From Penaeus vannamei (taxonomy: Eukaryota > Arthropoda > Malacostraca > Decapoda > Penaeidae): a stretch of 10,000 nt of DNA. Shown in pieces: positions 7,333-10,000 of the stretch. Position 1 is the first letter of the stretch, and each line of letters starts with the position of its first letter. The DNA is taken from the NCBI RefSeq assembly GCF_042767895.1, contig NC_091557.1:37788365-37798364 (forward strand). Direction: 5' to 3'. The position numbers and the translations under genes were made by a program. The notes beneath the pieces were generated by a model. That model was not told the DNA's origin. It was given only the letters and a program-made list of their open reading frames with translations, and did no database searches.

Positions 7333-7479
7333 TTACGCTTTTAAGAATTTCATCAAGGGGATGTAAACCAGGCGGCGGGCGTTCTCAGACCAGAGGAAGT
7401 CCAGATGGTTGAACCTTCTGACCGGAACTTTGTAGTTTAGCGTCACGTTCGGAAGTTCCTTTGCGATTCGCGCCACATC
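7333..7479 (-). CDS. Acid lipase, terminal exon (catalytic His)
   Basis: Read on the minus strand, the intron ends TTTTTTAG (AG at 7481-7480) and the exon opens GATGTGGCG, giving DVARIAKELPNV and continuing to RRFNHLDFLWSENARRL, ending FLKA then TAA (7335-7333). That is 48 residues. LPN followed by xHLDFxW is the hallmark C-terminus of the gastric/lysosomal acid lipase family (human LIPF has YNHLDFIW). The His codon at 7407-7405 is the catalytic-triad His. The exon begins in phase 0 and matches the preceding exon, which ends in a complete AGA codon. These lipases are secreted or lysosomal glycoproteins that hydrolyse triacylglycerols and cholesteryl esters. Asp-to-His spacing across the splice is 31 residues against 29 in human gastric lipase, owing to two extra residues before FNHLDF. 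Confidence 0.92.
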   Translation of the reverse strand, partial: DVARIAKELPNVTLNYKVPVRRFNHLDFLWSENARRLVYIPLMKFLKA

Positions 7480-7862
7480 CTAAAAAAAAGAAAAAGTGGT
7501 AGCCAAGTAAGGCGTGTATGAGAATGCTATAATACGTCACGGAATTGTGTAAAAGCACCTGTAAAACTAGTAACTGCGCGGCAAAATGGCAGGAATGATT
7601 GCAAAACACTTCATGAAAGCTGATACTAAAAAAAAAAAAAAGTTCAAAATAATGGATTACTTTTCCGCCAAAAAGAAATGTAAAAATAATTAAAAAGCGT
7701 GACATTCCTTTCTTGCACATAGTACGTTTATCTAAAAGACTCCAATATACCATAAAAGACATTGAAAAAAAAACACCGCAAATGAAAAAAAGGAAGAAGA
7801 AAAAGAAAAGAAAGAAAGAAAGAAAGAAAAAAACTGCCCGATTTCGCACTAAATTTACTTAC
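7480..7862 (-). other. Lipase intron (383 bp, phase 0)
   Basis: In transcript sense it starts with the strong donor AGA|GTAAGT (7862-7857) and ends TTTCTTTTTTTTAG (AG 7481-7480). It contains a purine/AAAG microsatellite on the plus strand (7784-7833) and an A13 run near 7630. Frames reading through it are low-complexity Phe-rich artefacts. Confidence 0.88.
7784..7833 (+). repeat. Purine tract with (AAAG)n
   Basis: About 50 bases consist of only A and G, with about seven AAAG units. It lies inside a lipase intron, so it is CTTT repeats in the transcript. Confidence 0.85.
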
Positions 7863-8005
7863 TCTAGGCGTGTTGATCCAGTCATCTTCTGACCAAAACA
7901 AACCCACGGGGACAGTGACTCGTTTTAGCGAATACTGGCGGGGCGTGAGTGACCCATACTCGTCGAGGTTTCTTGTTGGGCCGTAGTCAAACGCTTGAAA
8001 CCTCC
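7863..8005 (-). CDS. Acid lipase, penultimate exon (catalytic Asp)
   Basis: On the minus strand the acceptor CTTTTACAG (AG 8007-8006) is followed by GGAGGTTTC and the exon ends AGA|GTAAGT. The first two bases complete a split codon (phase 1). The peptide then reads RFQAFDYGPTRNLDEYGS, followed by LTPRQYSLKRVTVPV and GLFWSEDDWINTPR. The family pattern is G-x-F-x-x-F-D-(Y/W)-G, Y-G/N, P-x-Y-x-(L/V), PV, then (N/H)DxLAD. The second Asp of EDDW (codon 7883-7881) aligns with the catalytic Asp of human gastric and lysosomal lipases. With the next exon it reads NTPR|DVARI, matching the family ADPxDVxxL spacing. No disruption is present. The exon is 143 bp. Confidence 0.94.
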
Positions 8006-8009
8006 CTGT

Positions 8010-8307
8010 AAAAGAAGGAAAGAAAAAAAAGAAGAGGAAGAAGAAGAAAAAGGGAAAAAAGAAGAAAAAGAAAAGGGGGAAAGAAAAAAAAAGAAAAATA
8101 GGAAAAGTAGAGGAAGAAGAAGAAAGGAAAAAAAAGGAAAAGACAAAAAGAAGAAAATGGGAAAGGAGGAAGAAGAAGGAAAAGGGAGAAGAAGAAAAGG
8201 AAGAAGAAAATGGGAAAACATGAATAAGAAACAAAGGGAAAAAAGAGGAAGAAGAAAAGAAAAAAAAGGAGGAAAAAGAAGAAGAAAGAAAGAAATGAAA
8301 GAAAAGG
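8010..8307 (+). repeat. Near-perfect polypurine tract (~300 bp; GAA/GGAA/AAAG)
   Basis: Almost all bases are A or G. The longest unbroken purine run covers 8010-8098 (89 bases), and only about a dozen pyrimidines occur in the whole tract. GAA and GAAA units dominate. In the lipase transcript this is a polypyrimidine tract beginning 4 bases from the 3' splice site at 8006. Lys/Glu-rich or Phe/Ser-rich frames here are low-complexity artefacts. Confidence 0.92.
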
Positions 8308-8476
8308 TTAATGACTTCCTTTTCGTAATATTTAGTCGTATAATAAAATACGAAGACAGTAGAAAAAATACAACAGCAAAGATCAATCGAAAGTTAACCT
8401 AATTACAATTTGGGTAACAGTTTTGCATAAGTTCATTTGGCAATTTCTTGTATTCGTTTCGAAACAAGGGGAAACT

Positions 8477-8493
8477 AAAAAAAAAAAAAAAAA
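8477..8493 (+). repeat. (A)17 homopolymer
   Basis: There are 17 consecutive A residues within a lipase intron (T17 in transcript sense). Confidence 0.9.
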
Positions 8494-8719
8494 CGGAACT
8501 TACTCTTACAAACAAGACCAAAGAGTAATACTTTCATATCTTAATTATGAATTATATAAAAATCATATTTTCATTTCTTAATAATGATTCAAAACAAGAG
8601 CTGCCAGAGAAAGAAAGAAAGATGAAAAAAAAAAACAAAAAACGGTCAGGCCGAACCTTAGCACTTGGAAAAATAAATAAAATAAATAAGTGTACAGAAT
8701 AATCTCAAACATTATTTCA

Positions 8720-8772
8720 AGATGAAGAAAGAAAAAGGGAAAGAAGAAGAAGAAGAAAAGAAAGAAAGGAGA
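8720..8772 (+). repeat. Purine tract GAA/GAAA
   Basis: This short A/G stretch with tandem GAA units (about 8746-8757) sits near the donor end of the same lipase intron. Confidence 0.75.
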
Positions 8773-8822
8773 TAAAAAATTATAAAAGAAGCAGAACGAA
8801 GAAAAATGAACTGTATACAAAC

Positions 8823-8907
8823 GGGCCAAAATCAGCTGAGAGTAATGCGTGAGGATCCTGGTCGCGACGCCGGCGGGTGTGTGAGCGACGATAACGGGGA
8901 GGTAATC
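8823..8907 (-). CDS. Acid lipase exon with HTPAG motif
   Basis: On the minus strand the acceptor TCTTCGTCAG (AG 8909-8908) is followed by GATTACCTC. The exon encodes 28 residues plus one base, reading DYLPVIVAHTPAG and then VATRILTHYSQLILA. The family motif here is (S/H)xPAGTSxQNxLHxSQ (human LIPA: THSPAGTSVQNMLHWSQ). HTPAG and HYSQ are conserved, but TSxQN is replaced by VATRI, a noticeable divergence. Phase is 0 at the start and 1 at the end (donor C|GTTTGT, weak). Splicing to the next exon gives LILARRFQAFDYG, the same length as human SQAVKSGKFQAFDWG, with Arg in place of the usual Gly. Exon length is 85 bp. Confidence 0.88.
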
Positions 8908-9504
8908 CTGACGAAGAGAAAGAGAGAAGAGAAAAAAGATAAATGATAAAAAAGGAAAAAAATGAATAAAAGAAAATACGAAAAAAAAATATGGAAAGGT
9001 CATTATCAGTCACGAAAGATGAGTTTATGATTATGAAAGGAGTTTGCAAATGGTTTGTAGTTTTCTATGGTTGTTATGAAAGGAGGGAGGTGGGGTGGAG
9101 GGGAAGGGGGGGTGAGGGTGGAAGGAGGGAAGGAAGGATAAAGGAAAAGAGGGAAGGAAAGGGGGGAGAAAGAAGCGTAGAGAACTTGCGGGAAGGAGGT
9201 TCAGGGGAGGGGGGAAAGGAGGGTAGTGGGAGGGGAGGAGGAAGGGAGGGAGTGAAGGAGGGAGGGAAGGAGGGAAGGATGGAAGGAATGAGGAAAGGAA
9301 AGGGGGGGGGTAAAGGTAGGGAGGGAGGGAAGGGAGAGAGGTTCAGGGGAAGCATGGATGGGAGAAGGGTAGATGGAGGAGAGGAGGGAAGGAAAGAAAG
9401 ATGAAATAAAGAAAGGAAGGGGAAGAGAAAAAAACGTAGAAGCAAGGTAGAAGGAAGGATAAATAGACAAACAAATAAACAGACAAACATACATATAAAC
9501 CCAC
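8908..9504 (-). other. Lipase intron (597 bp, phase 0)
   Basis: In transcript sense it begins with AGG|GTGGGT (GT 9504-9503) and ends TCTTCGTCAG. It contains the G-rich purine tract at 9078-9437, and purines (plus strand) also abut the acceptor (8911-8940). Pro/Ser/Leu-rich frames in it are artefacts of repeat composition. Confidence 0.83.
9078..9437 (+). repeat. G-rich purine tract (GGGA/GGAA)n, G-quadruplex-prone
   Basis: About 360 bases are almost purely A/G with many runs of three or more G (for example 9196-9246 and 9300-9338), spaced by 1-4 bases as expected for G-quadruplexes. It lies within a lipase intron. The plus strand is that gene's template strand, so the RNA is C-rich. Confidence 0.88.
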
Positions 9505-9663
9505 CCTTTGAATTTCGTGCCGGGAAGGTCCAGCAACGAGAGCAATGACCTTGAGGCAAATACTACTGGTCCACGCCTCGGGTGAACAGAGTTTGGCTAG
9601 ACTTGTTTTCGTTTCGGCGGATAACCGACCTGTTTCGTATTTGCTCGCACTCCCGCCAACCAT
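9505..9663 (-). CDS. Acid lipase, upstream exon in window
   Basis: On the minus strand, after TTTTTTTCATAG (AG 9665-9664), the exon opens ATGGTTGGCGGG and encodes 53 residues. These include GRLSAETKTSLAKLCSPEAW and then SSICLKVIALVAGPSRHEIQR, before the donor AGG|GTGGGT. In family members this place holds the LC..xxxxLCxNxxFLxxGFxxxxLN segment. The C-x(n)-C, VIALVAG and following DYLPV fit, giving HEIQR|DYLPVIVAHTPAG when spliced in phase 0. The initial ATG is probably an internal Met, not a start, because the core with the nucleophile Ser (GHSxG) and the signal peptide is still missing upstream. This is the least conserved of the four exons; the 5' boundary and phase are supported only by the acceptor and open frame. 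Confidence 0.78.
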
Positions 9664-10000
9664 CTATGAAAAAAATAGTGGGAGTGTAAGGATTGTAAGG
9701 GGAAATATGGTGATGTAAACATTGTAAAGGATGGCGGGAAAAAAAAAGAAATAAGATTTTAGTATAGTCCCCCGTGAATGCAATAAAAAAGAAAACGATT
9801 GGTTACAAAATAACATGTCCATCTATAGCAATATCAACAGCGTACAAAAGCAATATCTGTATAGGTAAGGTTAATGTACTGGATTTATGCTAAACAAATA
9901 TAACAAAAGAAAGAACAAGAAAACACTCGTTTGCCCAGAAATAAGGTTGACAAACTTAAAATACCATATTTGGCAAACACAAACAAAATGCTGAAATGAA
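9664..10000 (-). other. Lipase intron continuing out of the window
   Basis: AT-rich sequence lies upstream of the acceptor CATAG. No further lipase exon (GHSQG nucleophile region) was found up to the window edge. The segment is A-rich on the plus strand and has no coding-like frame. Confidence 0.6.

Larger units (their letters stand above)
8006..8822 (-). other. Lipase intron (817 bp, phase 1)
   Basis: This intron separates the HTPAG exon from the FDYG exon. The acceptor (CTTTTACAG) is strong and preceded in transcript sense by about 300 nearly pure pyrimidines. The donor is weak: C|GTTTGT (GT at 8822-8821). It was chosen because it alone keeps the frame (C+GG, Arg) and gives the same residue count as human LIPA between the SQ and FDWG/FDYG motifs. 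An A17 run (8477-8493) and a further purine tract (about 8720-8772) also lie here. Confidence 0.75.

Noticed and set aside
7728..8386. Phe/Ser-rich minus-strand ORFs taken as membrane proteins
   Set aside because: The Phe/Leu/Ser runs come from polypyrimidine repeats. Only the 7863-8005 part is real coding sequence (lipase exon).
7995..8402. Lys/Glu/Arg-rich plus-strand ORF of 135 aa
   Set aside because: It is translation of the purine tract. The composition is entirely K/E/R/G, and it overlaps a lipase intron on the other strand.
8991..9404. Gly/Arg/Glu-rich plus-strand ORF of 137 aa
   Set aside because: It is low-complexity translation of the GGGA tract, with no motif, inside a lipase intron.

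Overview
The window looks like nuclear DNA from an arthropod, most likely a decapod crustacean such as a penaeid shrimp. It has spliced genes with GT-AG introns, AT-rich non-coding DNA, AATAAA poly(A) signals and very dense simple repeats (A64, CT, AAAG, long GA/GGGA tracts). The species assignment is inference; the eukaryotic gene structure is read directly from the sequence. No bacterial or viral genes, tRNA, rRNA or CRISPR array was seen.

Left half, + strand: the 3' part of an insulin receptor substrate gene (IRS; chico in Drosophila). A short exon (about 308-499) is spliced in matching phase 2 across a 1,068-bp intron to a 2,695-bp terminal exon (1568-4262). Together they encode about 961 residues of the Ser-rich docking tail. 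The tail carries six YxxM motifs (PI3K p85), three YxN motifs (Grb2/Drk type) and a C-terminal LNYVSLDL/YAQIDF pair like the SHP2/Corkscrew sites of vertebrate IRS. The PH and PTB domains must lie upstream of the window. A compact 3'UTR ends at AATAAA 4359-4364.

Middle (about 4385-6950): AT-rich intergenic DNA with a pure A64 run, a CT microsatellite, a 47-codon ORF just before the A64 run, and a GC-richer patch (6536-6679) with a short minus-strand reading frame and a palindromic TGACGTCA.

Right half, - strand: the last four coding exons of an acid lipase of the gastric/lysosomal family (LIPF/LIPA; insect Lip3/magro type), hidden among purine tracts. The exons are 9505-9663, 8823-8907, 7863-8005 and 7333-7479. 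They join in phases 0, 1 and 0 into a 177-residue C-terminus containing the HTPAG motif, the FQAFDYG motif, the catalytic Asp (DDW) and the catalytic His (FNHLDFLW). The nucleophile-Ser exon and signal peptide lie beyond 10000. In transcript sense every intron of this gene is loaded with polypyrimidine sequence, in two cases running up to the 3' splice site. The 3' flank has two diverged direct duplications.

The two genes are convergent (tail to tail), with about 2.6 kb between their likely poly(A) signals. One acts in insulin/growth signalling and the other in neutral-lipid breakdown. Nothing in the sequence shows that they are co-regulated. No clearly new system was found. The most useful results are the lipase gene reconstructed from short exons, its unusual polypyrimidine introns, and the layout of the IRS docking tail.
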